Shown here: piece after piece, positions 1-7,762 of the stretch
Layout of the letters: every line of letters starts with the position of its first letter
How positions within the stretch are numbered: the first letter of the stretch is position 1
Assembly (NCBI GenBank): GCA_964568075.1
Contig: CAZMOM010000011.1
Coordinates: forward strand, 1 to 64,000
DNA: 64,000 nt
Source: MnTg04 sp964568075
GTDB taxonomy: Bacteria > Pseudomonadota > Gammaproteobacteria > Steroidobacterales > MnTg04
Reading direction: 5' to 3'
Notes under the pieces: model-generated
The model's database searches: none
The model's input: the letters and a program-made list of their open reading frames with translations, nothing else
What the model was told of the DNA's origin: nothing
Program-made: the position numbers and the translations under genes

Positions 1-382
1 TCGGCCACAAGCGGACATTAGGCTGCTTGGATTGCACTGACTTGATTAACTAATTCAATCAGCCAGTTAATCGCTTGTTGTTCAACGCCGAATAGGCATA
101 GCATCGGCGCTATGATTTCCGGTTCCGACTGCATGAAAGACGATAAGCCGCCGCATATCTGTAAGCAGTGTTATCGGGATCAAAAGCCAGCGCAGGAATA
201 TGTCTGTGACCACAAGGGGTATGGTGTTACCTGGATGGGCAACGGGTGGGGTAGGAAAAACCAGCCATTAGTGGCCATTCCGGAAAAAGCATGGGCGGAA
301 AGATTCTGTACTGGCACACCCGGCACTACTTCCTGAGGCGCAAGCACAAGCAATTCGATCGCACCGCTCCCGGCCGTAGATG
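1..382. other. Stretch without a convincing gene
   Basis: The first bases resemble half of a short palindromic repeat seen again near 3250 (ACAAGCGG core). Positions 179-259 are a diverged copy of 24211-24291, so this belongs to a dispersed repeat that precedes both riboswitches in the window. An open frame of 74 codons with a CxxC motif covers 112-336, but its second copy is broken by stops, so I do not call it a gene. Confidence 0.5.
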
Positions 383-391
383 TGGTATAAT
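383..391 (+). promoter_or_regulatory. Extended -10 promoter of the riboswitch transcript
   Basis: TGG followed directly by TATAAT forms an extended -10 element about 15-20 nt before the c-di-GMP aptamer. No good -35 box is visible at the usual spacing, as is common for extended -10 promoters. This is inferred from sequence only. Confidence 0.5.
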
Positions 392-404
392 GAAATGTTG
401 CGTT

Positions 405-516
405 ACCGACAAAGGCAAACCTAGCCAAAGCTAGGGACGCAAAGCCACGGGTCCTCGCTTCCTACGCGACGCCTCCAACGACGCCACGAAGGCCCCTAAG
501 ATCGCCAGGCTGCCGG
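405..516 (+). ncRNA. c-di-GMP-I (GEMM-I) riboswitch
   Basis: The aptamer hallmarks appear in order: GGCAAACC, a short hairpin (CCTAGC/GCTAGG with a CAAA loop), GGGACGCAAAGCCACGGG, a variable P3 arm, and a closing AGATCGCCAGGCTGCCG segment. The tetraloop is CAAA where most family members have GAAA. It is followed by an AAAAGGT/ACCTTTT hairpin ending in a T run near 534-557, which could be the expression platform. The transcript then runs through a 195-nt conserved leader to the small gene at 752, so that gene is probably under c-di-GMP control. Confidence 0.75.
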
Positions 517-692
517 CCAGTTTACTCTTGGAAAAGGTACCTATATTGCAACCTTTTTTCGTTGCGTATCTTCATGTATTGGATAGCCTGCGGTCCGTAA
601 TAGCGGTTCCGGCTACTCGGGCTTAACGGTTGGGTTCATTGCGTTTCCTAACTTCCTCAGCCCTATGTGGTCGGGGCCGCGCTCTGCGAAGG
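498..692 (+). repeat. Duplicated structured leader, copy A
   Basis: This segment is nearly identical to 1984-2178 and has the same length. It can fold: GATAGCC pairs with GGCTA-C-TC (one bulge), GGGCT with AGCCC, and inside that GTTGGG with CCTAAC. The one change in the inner stem of copy B (CCTGAC) keeps pairing as a wobble. Conservation is far higher than in the flanks. It may be a recent duplication or a structured RNA. I recognise no named RNA family. Confidence 0.65.
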
Positions 693-751
693 TACGCGCA
701 ACCAAAACTAACGTGGAAACCCCACCCAGATCGCTGGGGGAATAAGACCGT

Positions 752-1105
752 ATGGATCAATTCGATGATTGGCTGCAAAGGATAAGCGAGGGGAAAATTG
801 ATGGGGCCCTTCAGAGCGAGATTGCCGATAAAATTCTAGCGCTTCTTGAACAAAAGAAAGCTGCCCTGAGCGCACGGGAAAAAACACTATTTGTTCAGGC
901 TATAACGGGACTGTCCATAAATGTTAATTCGACTGATCATCCTACTGAAATAGGCTTAAGGCGTTGTCTGATAGCTCTGCAAAAGGCAACGAATCCAGAA
1001 AACGAGCCTGATGAGTCGTATGCGCTAAGAGACGACGATGGCGAACTCACTAATTACGCCATCCTCGTAACCACCGTTGAAAAATTACAAGAACAAATTT
1101 TCTAA
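752..1105 (+). CDS. Hypothetical protein behind the c-di-GMP riboswitch
   Basis: This 117-residue acidic protein starts at an ATG preceded by a GGGGGA ribosome-binding site. It is predicted mainly helical (ADKILALLEQKKAAL and similar stretches), with no signal peptide, membrane segment or cysteine motif. I do not recognise the family. Its long leader holds a c-di-GMP aptamer and the duplicated structured element, so expression probably responds to c-di-GMP. That suggests a role in a motile-to-sessile programme, but the sequence does not show which one. Confidence 0.65.
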   Translation: MDQFDDWLQRISEGKIDGALQSEIADKILALLEQKKAALSAREKTLFVQAITGLSINVNSTDHPTEIGLRRCLIALQKATNPENEPDESYALRDDDGELTNYAILVTTVEKLQEQIF

Positions 1106-1230
1106 AAACTGGTAACACCTATTGGAAGCCGGGCCTTTGTAGAGTGACCGGCTACAGGCCAAGCCCCGCAAGTATTGCGCAAATCAGCCGACAAAACCCA
1201 AAGTCGCCTGGCAACCAAATGGAGACACGC

Positions 1231-1461
1231 ATGAACGACAAATTTGATCGAGAACAAAAAATGGCGTTCGATGACGTCAGGGAAAGATACCGAGTCGCAC
1301 ATCTCAGATTCTACGAGTTTTTGGGGAGAGCAGGCGCTGCCGGTAAGAGCGGCATTATTTGGCCATCTTTTAACGATGAATGGGGTGAAGTGTGCGCCGA
1401 GTTACAAGAAGCAGAGGCCGCGATCAGCAAGATCGTAGACAACATTCTTGGATCTCGCTAG
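1231..1461 (+). CDS. Small hypothetical protein
   Basis: This 76-residue soluble protein begins MNDKFDREQ. I chose the ATG at 1231 because GGAG lies 8 nt upstream; the open frame extends to 1144, but the earlier part looks non-coding. It is rich in charged and aromatic residues (YRVAHLRFYEFLGRAG) and probably helical. No family is recognised. It sits 125 bp after the riboswitch-controlled gene on the same strand and may be cotranscribed. Confidence 0.5.
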   Translation: MNDKFDREQKMAFDDVRERYRVAHLRFYEFLGRAGAAGKSGIIWPSFNDEWGEVCAELQEAEAAISKIVDNILGSR

Positions 1462-1642
1462 TTGGTAGTGTCCTAATTTGATACCGAGAAATAGACTCTA
1501 TGTGGCACTAGGACGAGTTTTAAGTGGGCAGTAGCCCGCATGTGCCGAGGAGAAGCCTGAACCTTGGACGGGAGTTAGAGTCTCCTGCGAACCACCACAC
1601 ACAGGAACCATCTTACCCGCTACCGTTCGCCGATGATGTGAT

Positions 1643-1792
1643 CTATTTGGCGGATTTCTTCTGTTCTCGATAATCCTTCACGATAGATGCCCTCACCGCT
1701 TTTTCAGGAGAGTCTATGGGTGGCACCTTGAGGACAGCGTAAAACTTGCGGCGCTCCAAGGCCAAATCAGGTTTGACCCCGACCAGACTCAA
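1643..1792 (-). CDS. Possible small protein, 49 aa, TTG start
   Basis: The complementary strand encodes a 49-residue basic peptide (SLVGVKPDLALERRKFY followed by a KVPPIDSPEKAV stretch). Its TTG start lies 6 nt after a strong GGAGGGG ribosome-binding site, and a stop lies just upstream in frame. Composition looks protein-like, but no homolog comes to mind and the start codon is weak. Treat as tentative. Confidence 0.3.
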   Translation of the reverse strand: MSLVGVKPDLALERRKFYAVLKVPPIDSPEKAVRASIVKDYREQKKSAK

Positions 1793-1929
1793 AATATGCC
1801 CCTCCTATATGGCGACGCAAAATGGCCAGTCAACATGCTGGCTGCTATGCCTATTGGGCCAAAAGGATTACGCCGGTAACGCGGCGGAAGTGGGATAGTT
1901 TGGACATTCGCAGCAGTAAATAGAATACG

Positions 1930-2178
1930 GCTCAGGTTCTCGCTTCCTGCGAGGAGCCACGGAACAACTCTGCGCAGGACTTCAAGATCACCGGGCTGTC
2001 GACCAGTTTACTCTTGGAAAAGATACGCTTGTTGCGACATTTTTTCGTTGCGTATCTTCATGTTTAGGATAGCCTGCGGTCCGTAATAGCGGTTCCGGCT
2101 ACTCGGGCTTAACGGTTGGGTTCATTGCGTTTCCTGACCTCCTCAGCCCTATGTGGTCGGGGCCGCGCTCTGCGAAGG
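1930..2178 (+). repeat. Duplicated leader, copy B, with 5'-truncated riboswitch
   Basis: Positions 1984-2178 match 498-692 almost base for base. The upstream 50 bases resemble the P3 arm of the c-di-GMP aptamer (GATCACCGGGCTGTCG), but the GGCAAACC and GGACGCAAAGCC parts are missing, so ligand binding should be lost. The element lies about 100 nt before the merR-like gene. A 5' truncation that spares the downstream part suggests that part is maintained or was copied separately. Confidence 0.65.
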
Positions 2179-2279
2179 CGTAACCAAACTCCTAATGTCA
2201 AAGCACCACCCAAAGGCGTAGGCTTGCAGTCAGTAAAGGGCGGGGGAGCTAGCGGATGACCGGGATGACCTAACGAATC

Positions 2280-2675
2280 ATGACCAGAAATAAGCCGACA
2301 ATCGGCACTATTGCGCTCCAGGTTGGCGTCAGTATTGAAACCATCCGTTATTACCAGCGACTCGGGCTGGTCAAAGAGCCGCCAAAAACTGGCGGGTTCC
2401 GCTTTTACTCGGACAAGGCGGTCAAAAGGCTTCTTTTCATCCGTCGCCTAAAGAAATTGGGCTTTACTCTGCGCGAGATAGCCGGTCTTCTTGGGGTCGG
2501 CCCCAAAGGCTGTAGTGAGGTCAGCGCAATGCTGCAAAACAAGCAGTCGGAATTACTACAAAAAATAGAGCAGATGCACGCTGCGGCCGGGGAACTCAAA
2601 CAGATGGAAATTGTTTGCCGAGAGCAGTTACTTCATGGGGCTTGTGCCTGCCTGCATGTTCCCGAGCCAGACTAG
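2280..2675 (+). CDS. MerR-family metal-responsive regulator
   Basis: This 131-residue protein has an N-terminal winged helix-turn-helix (GTIALQVGVSIETIRYYQRLG), then a dimerisation helix. Cysteines fall at 78, 113, 122 and 124. The spacings 78-113 (35) and 113-122 (9) equal those of Cys82, Cys117 and Cys126 in mercury-binding MerR, and differ from the lead/cadmium type. By family knowledge it would bind a metal ion as a dimer and untwist a promoter with long spacing. No mer transport or reductase genes are nearby, so its target is unknown. It sits behind copy B of the duplicated leader. Confidence 0.85.
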   Translation: MTRNKPTIGTIALQVGVSIETIRYYQRLGLVKEPPKTGGFRFYSDKAVKRLLFIRRLKKLGFTLREIAGLLGVGPKGCSEVSAMLQNKQSELLQKIEQMHAAAGELKQMEIVCREQLLHGACACLHVPEPD

Positions 2676-2981
2676 CCTGGACCCAGTCACGCAACTTTAT
2701 CCGCCTACGTCTTCAGGATAACGATCCAAGAAAGACGAAGGAAACACTTACGGCAACAGTACCGAAAGTGAAAGGCTACTAGCACTGGTGAGATTTATCC
2801 TCGGCCTACCGGAACAGTACGGGAGGCGGCAAAAGGTGAAGCGAATGAAAGGGCCGGAAAGCAGGTTTCACGAACGCAAGTTGTCAGTAGTGGTATGGGC
2901 ACTCTCAATCGGAGAAGACCCCCAATAACCCCCAATTGCAATGTCAGAGCAGCATAAAATGGGCTGTTCCTGGCCCTGATC
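2676..2981. other. Stretch without a recognised gene
   Basis: Between merR and the L7/L12 fragment I see no convincing reading frame, RNA or repeat. An open minus-strand frame across 2795-3163 has low-complexity Arg/Leu/Ser composition and runs antiparallel to the L7/L12-like frame, so it is not called. Confidence 0.5.
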
Positions 2982-3149
2982 TCAGTGAAGCTCGACGTCC
3001 GCTCCAGCACCTTCAAGCATGGCTTTGAACCTTTCAGCAGACGTTTTTGAGGTAAAGCTTCCGACCTCACACGGTGCGCTTTCAACCAGGTTCTTGGCCT
3101 CAGCCAAACCCAGGTCAAACTCGTCCTTGATGACCTTAATTGTAATAGC
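2982..3149 (-). pseudogene. Ribosomal protein L7/L12 C-terminal-domain fragment
   Basis: The frame encodes 55 residues matching the L7/L12 C-terminal fold: IKVIKDEFDLGLAEAKNLVE, then SAPCEVGSF and FKAMLEGAGADVEL. In the ribosomal protein this domain recruits GTPase factors. There is no start codon, and a stop lies 1 codon before the open part, so the N-terminal dimerisation domain is absent. Stand-alone L7/L12-like domains exist in some bacteria. The missing start makes this most likely a remnant of such a gene. Confidence 0.65.
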
Positions 3150-3190
3150 TCAGATCCGACCAAACAGACAGTGTCAGAACTGATCGGGTT

Positions 3191-3223
3191 CGAACGTCTG
3201 CTTTTCCCGAAAGCGGACGTTCA
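3191..3223. repeat. Short palindromic repeat (GAACGTC...GACGTTC)
   Basis: GAACGTC, a GCTTT/GAAAGC inner stem and GACGTTC form a hairpin. Related GCCGCTTT / AAGCGG motifs recur at 1-20, 3255-3280, 5925-5938, 13091-13167 and about 13990-14015, so this is a dispersed intergenic palindrome family. Confidence 0.5.
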
Positions 3224-3489
3224 GGTACCGTAAAAACCGCTGAAATGAAGGGCCGCAAACGGCCACAAGCGGTCGTTCAAATATGGAGTAGTGACCAACA
3301 TTTGTGGATGATTGTTTCCGGGGTGTATCGTTTCTTAACTATGATCCAGTTCTCCAGCCAGTTGAAAATACTAACTTGAAACCCGGACCAGTTTTTTCAG
3401 GCTAGGTCACGTCCAAAATTGGAATTCGCCCCGACAGCCTGCAGACACTCACTTTTCGGCCGAGATCCCTACACGTATTTACCGCAGTT
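3224..3489. other. Intergenic stretch before the FecA-like gene
   Basis: No gene is seen. It holds another half-palindrome (GGCCACAAGCGGTCGTT near 3260) and leads into the Fur box. A promoter for the receptor gene is expected near the Fur box. Confidence 0.4.
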
Positions 3490-3508
3490 GCGAATGATTC
3501 TCATTTGC
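3490..3508. promoter_or_regulatory. Fur box
   Basis: GCGAATGATTCTCATTTGC matches 13 of 19 positions of the classical Fur consensus and has a perfect AATGA-TTC-TCATT palindrome core. It lies about 50 nt before the start of the FecA-like receptor, so iron-replete Fur should repress that gene. Confidence 0.75.
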
Positions 3509-3555
3509 GTTACCGTTCACGTAAATTATCACCAATCACTACGGGGATCGAGTCA

Positions 3556-5793
3556 ATGCAAGCCAATCATACGTTCAAAGGAATACTGAGCGCCCTCCTT
3601 TTTGTGTCTGTTTCGACAGGACTTCAGGCACAGGAAACCGAGCAAGATCAGACCGCCGACGATACCGTTCTCGACACTGTCACCATCATCGGTCACCGAC
3701 GTGATCCGGCCGATATTCCGGGATCCGCCCACATGATTGACCACGAAGAACTGCAGACCTTTCTACAGGGCGATGTCATGCGCGTACTTCGTACCGTCCC
3801 CGGCGTTTACCTGCAGGAGGAAGACGGATTCGGACTTCGCCCAAACATCGGCATTCGTGGCTCGGGGCTTGATCGCAGTGCACGCGTTGCACTGCTCGAG
3901 GACGGCGTGTTGATTGCCCCGGCGCCCTACGCCGCGCCATCGGCCTACTACTTCCCGACACAGCGTCGCATGTATGCGCTCGAAGTACTCAAAGGACCGG
4001 CGGCCATCGCCGTTGGCCCTAAAACCACGGGCGGTGCCATCAACCTGATTTCCACACCGATTCCGGCTGACTTTGGCGCTACTGCCGATCTCCGGGTCGG
4101 GCAAAACGCCATTGCCGACGCTCACGTCAATATCGGCAACCGCGGGCCGCGTTTCTCCTGGCTCGTGGAGACGGTCCAGAGCCAAAACGATGGCTTCAAA
4201 ACCATCGACGGACCCGAAGGTGTGGACATGGGACCGACCGGCTTTGACATTGAAGATTACCTGGTAAAACTGCAGTTCGACTCAGACCCGACCTCCGCGC
4301 TCTACCAGAGCCTGCGCATCAAAGCCGGCTATACCGACCAGGTCTCCGACGAGACCTATCTCGGATTGACCGACGAGGATTTCCGGCTCGACCCCAATCG
4401 ACGCTATGCTGCCTCACATGGGGACGTATTCAACGGCCAGCACGATCAGGTACAGGTCAGCTATGTGATCGATCCTGAGAGTAACTGGCGTGGCGAAGTC
4501 ACGGTGTATCGCAACAACTTCGCGCGGAACTGGTTCAAGCTGCAGTCGGTCAATGGCACCGGCATCAGTTCGATCCTGAAAGATACCACCACCTACGCCA
4601 GCGAGTTCGCTTACTTGACCGGCAGCAGCAGCCCAGATGGCGCCATCGTCAAACGCCATAACAATCGTAAGTACTTTTCACAGGGCGTGCAGGCACAGAT
4701 CACTTTTGACTTCAGTCTCGGCGACACCGAGATTGGTCTGACCAGCGGCGTTCGGCTGCACGAGGACGAGGAAGACCGTTTGCAAAAAGAAGACGGATTC
4801 CGCATGCAAGATTCGGTGCTGGTCCTGACCAGCGAAGGTGCACCAGGTTCCACCACCAACCGCGTCTCGAGCGCCGAAGTGAAATCCTTCTTCGTCGATA
4901 CCGAGATCCGTGGCGGCAACTGGATCTTCACCCCCGGCGCCAGATTCGAGGATATCGACATGGAACGGCTGGACTTCTCAACCAGTGATCCGACGCGTGC
5001 CCTCGGACCGACCCGTGTTCGCAGCAACAGCGTGTCCGTCTTCATTCCGGGTATGGGCGCGCTCTACGAGCTCAATGAGAACTGGCGCATTCTTGGCGGA
5101 GTTAACAAGGGTTTCAATCCACCCGGACCGGGCAGTTCAGCGAGTGAGGAAAGCAGCATCAATTTCGAGCTGGGCGCCCGTTTCAACAACGACCGGATGG
5201 GCCTGGAGGCAATCTACTTTCTGAACGATTACAACAATCTCGTTGGCACAGTGACTGCCTCCACCGGTGGATCCGGCCAGATCGGCGATCAGTTTGATGG
5301 CGGCGAGGTCACCGTACAGGGTATCGAGTTCAGTGCTGATTACGGCTGGACCGACGTTTTTGGGGGGCGCTTCGATCTCCCTGTCAGCCTGCAGTACACC
5401 TGGACTGCGGAGGCTGAGTTCAAGAATGCCTTCGACTCGAGCTTCGACCCCTGGGGCGATGTCGAGGTGGGTGATGAGCTGCCCTATATCCCCGAGCACC
5501 AGCTCCGCGTCACTGCAGGCATCGAAAGCGATGCCTGGGGCGTCAACCTTGCCGCCAACTATGTCGGCAAGATGCGATCCACCGCCGGCCAAGGCGCCTT
5601 CATTCCCGAGGAGACCGTTGACTCACATGTCGTCTTCGATTTCCTCGCCCGCTGGCATTTCACAGACTCAATATCATCGTACATTAAGGTCGACAACCTG
5701 TTTGACGAGACCTACATCGCCTCGAGGCGTCCGGCAGGCGTGAGACCCGGGTTGGAGCGGACCGTGTATCTTGGCCTGACCTTCAGCCTCTGA
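3556..5793 (+). CDS. TonB-dependent receptor, FecA-like
   Basis: This 745-residue outer-membrane receptor probably imports a ferric chelate such as ferric citrate with energy from TonB-ExbBD. A signal peptide ends at LQA before QETE. A TonB box-like DTVTI follows, then the plug (VMRVLRTVPGVYLQEEDG, GIRGSG) and a 22-strand barrel ending in an aromatic/hydrophobic strand (YLGLTFSL). I chose the ATG at 3556 because the signal peptide begins there; the frame is open to 3505, but that part overlaps the Fur box. No fecR/fecI, TonB or ABC permease gene is adjacent. The substrate is inferred from family resemblance only. Confidence 0.88.
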   Translation: MQANHTFKGILSALLFVSVSTGLQAQETEQDQTADDTVLDTVTIIGHRRDPADIPGSAHMIDHEELQTFLQGDVMRVLRTVPGVYLQEEDGFGLRPNIGIRGSGLDRSARVALLEDGVLIAPAPYAAPSAYYFPTQRRMYALEVLKGPAAIAVGPKTTGGAINLISTPIPADFGATADLRVGQNAIADAHVNIGNRGPRFSWLVETVQSQNDGFKTIDGPEGVDMGPTGFDIEDYLVKLQFDSDPTSALYQSLRIKAGYTDQVSDETYLGLTDEDFRLDPNRRYAASHGDVFNGQHDQVQVSYVIDPESNWRGEVTVYRNNFARNWFKLQSVNGTGISSILKDTTTYASEFAYLTGSSSPDGAIVKRHNNRKYFSQGVQAQITFDFSLGDTEIGLTSGVRLHEDEEDRLQKEDGFRMQDSVLVLTSEGAPGSTTNRVSSAEVKSFFVDTEIRGGNWIFTPGARFEDIDMERLDFSTSDPTRALGPTRVRSNSVSVFIPGMGALYELNENWRILGGVNKGFNPPGPGSSASEESSINFELGARFNNDRMGLEAIYFLNDYNNLVGTVTASTGGSGQIGDQFDGGEVTVQGIEFSADYGWTDVFGGRFDLPVSLQYTWTAEAEFKNAFDSSFDPWGDVEVGDELPYIPEHQLRVTAGIESDAWGVNLAANYVGKMRSTAGQGAFIPEETVDSHVVFDFLARWHFTDSISSYIKVDNLFDETYIASRRPAGVRPGLERTVYLGLTFSL

Positions 5794-5939
5794 GACCAAG
5801 CTCGGTGTTGCCGATCTCTGGAGGTTCGCTCGTTAGGCGAAAGCGGTCAGTCGGGAAGAGCAGTTTATGCGAGCGAGCATGAGCGTCGCACAATATTAGA
5901 TTGGCGAACCGTGGGCGCAGGGTAGGGCAATGGCCGCTT

Positions 5940-6835
5940 TGGGTTGCGATTTCAACCGGTCGACGCAACACATTGGCTAAATCGTTCAGCCGGTGTTTCA
6001 AAGTCTAACGTTTTTCTTGGTCGTTCGTTTAACTGACGAGCGACTGCATTGAGTTTAGCTTGTGAGTGTACCGAGAGATCTGTTCCCTTCGGGAAGTACT
6101 GTCTGAGCAGGCCATTGGTGTTCTCGTTTGCGCCGCGTTGCCAGGGACTTTGTGGATCGCAGAAGTACACATCGATATCGGTCGCTAATGTGAAGCGCTT
6201 GTGATCGGCCATCTCACTGCCACGGTCCCAGGTGAGTGACTGGTACAGTTCTCTGGGTAGTTTGTGGGCCTGTTTGATCAAGGCATTGATCACCGTTTCG
6301 GTGTCCTTGCTCTTGACCTTGGCCAGCATCACATAGCGTGTGTGACGTTCGACCAGTGTGGCGATCTGGGTATCGCGTGTGCCGAAAATAAGGTCGCCTT
6401 CCCAGTGACCAGGCACGGCACGGTCTGCAACCAAGGCCGGCCGCTCACTGATCGATACGGTGTCGGTGATCCTGCCGTGATCAGCCGTCTTCTGCGTGTT
6501 GTGGCGCGAGCGACGCATTGCCCGTTTCCTTCTAAGGTGCTGAAGAAGCTCCTTTTTCAAGGCGCCCCGGGCCTGGATGAACAGGCTGCGATAGATGGTC
6601 TCGTGTGACACTTGGTAATTCTCATCGTCCGGATAAGTGCGTTTCAACCAGCCGGCGATTTGTTCGGGGGCCCAGTTCAACTGCAACTTCTTCGCCACGA
6701 TGCGGGCTAGCGCACGGTTCTGTGCCAGTTTACAAGGCTTTGGACGATGTGCCCGTTCCCGAGCGGCTTGATCCGCTGTGTTGGCCCGGTAACCTCGGCG
6801 GCCGCTATCGGGTGCATAGCCGATGCTCAACAAGA
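5940..6835 (-). mobile_element. IS30-family insertion sequence, transposase 5' end lost
   Basis: The transposase frame (5952-6833) shows the IS30 DDE core: GHWEGDLIFG (first Asp), LTWDRGSEMADHK (second Asp) and GANENTNGLLRQYFPKGTDL (Glu). The usual N-terminal helix-turn-helix is missing. At about residue 12 the IS30 similarity starts (GRRGYRAN), and upstream the frame continues into unrelated sequence back to about 6903. The 3' end (5940-5970) carries a terminal-repeat-like GGGTTGCGATTTCAACC next to a short AATGGCCGCTTT palindrome arm, fitting IS30 preference for palindromic targets. It is likely inactive. Confidence 0.75.
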
Positions 6836-7160
6836 ATTCTCGGCAACCGAATTCTGACAGGCGGCTTTTGAGATCGTCGCGCCGTAACTGCGCATCAGCT
6901 TTAAAAATTACTTTTTAATTACAAGAACTTACACTGGGGTTGATCATCATCACCAGCATTCCGAGCGCCAAAAAAAACTGTAACCGCTGCGGCGCTGCGT
7001 ACCCACACGGCCCCCACCCCCGAGGAAGGACCCGCTTTCAAGGAACACCATGACGTCGCCCGGGTATGCGACGTGGGAGGCGTACCCAGCAAGCAACTAT
7101 TGGACTTGCTGCCCTGCTTAAGGGATTGGTAGAGGCTAAACGCTAATCCCTCCGACTTCG
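6836..7160. other. Stretch between the IS30 remnant and the satellite
   Basis: The frame entering the IS30 transposase from upstream reads KADAQLRRDDLKSRLSEFG on the minus strand and looks protein-like, but I cannot assign it. The rest shows no gene. TTACAAGAACTTACA at 6917-6931 is complementary to a segment at about 11111-11123. This may be chance or mark a rearranged end of the element. Confidence 0.35.
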
Positions 7161-7762
7161 TTAGATCGTTATCGTATAGTTCATGATGGCGAAGCCCGCC
7201 TGGTGTCGGAGCGCGATATCAACGGATGGAACGACGTTATGCGGACCTGACCGGTCGTGTCTAGGCTGTACGGGTTCACCTGCAAATCCAGCCCGTCCCA
7301 TTGTCCGATGATCAGATCCGACCAATTGCCGAAGATGATCGCCGAGAGGTTTGTGCCCGTTCCCTTGGTCAGATCGTTCGGAACGGAGTTGGACAGGTGC
7401 GTCCGGTGAGCGCTCATGAGCAACGATTGACGGTCATTCGTCATATTGCCCTCAAGCAGGAATCGACCCGAACCTGCGTCCAGCAGGGATTGCTTGAGCT
7501 TGCTAACTGCATCTGCATTTGTGACATCGACTAAGCGACCAATCAGCGCATTGGGAACTGAGACCGCCGACTCCAGGTCCACAATGTTGCCTTGTGTGGG
7601 CGCTGCGCCATTTACGCCGCCGAGCACTACACCTACGCCTTCTTGATTGAGTATGCCTGTCGGCTCGTCACCCACGCCCGTGCCCTCGATTGCGGCTCGA
7701 TCAATCTCGACCGCAATCACTGAGGCCACTTCGTCTATCTGTTGCTTAGCGGTTGTGTTCAC
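7161..7762 (-). pseudogene. HK97-type phage major capsid protein, broken
   Basis: The minus-strand frame matches the C-terminal half of HK97-fold capsid proteins: AVEIDRAAIEGTG, EPTGILN, KLKQSLLDAGSGRFL, LSAIIFGNWSDLIIGQWDGL, QVRITSF. The first 230 or so residues are replaced by about 14 codons that start with GTG overlapping the stop of the upstream rep gene (GTGA). Near 7225 a one-base frameshift diverts the end; the other frame continues VDIALRHQAGFAIMNY to a stop at 7161. So both the N-terminal deletion and the frameshift inactivate it. It shows that this element once carried capsid genes. Confidence 0.8.

Noticed and set aside
112..336. A 74-codon frame with a CxxC motif
   Set aside because: The paralogous segment at 24211-24291 has stops, no ribosome-binding site is visible, and the region is part of a dispersed repeat.
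2795..3163. Minus-strand ORF of 122 codons
   Set aside because: It runs in a different frame over the L7/L12-like segment and has unlikely Leu/Arg/Ser composition.
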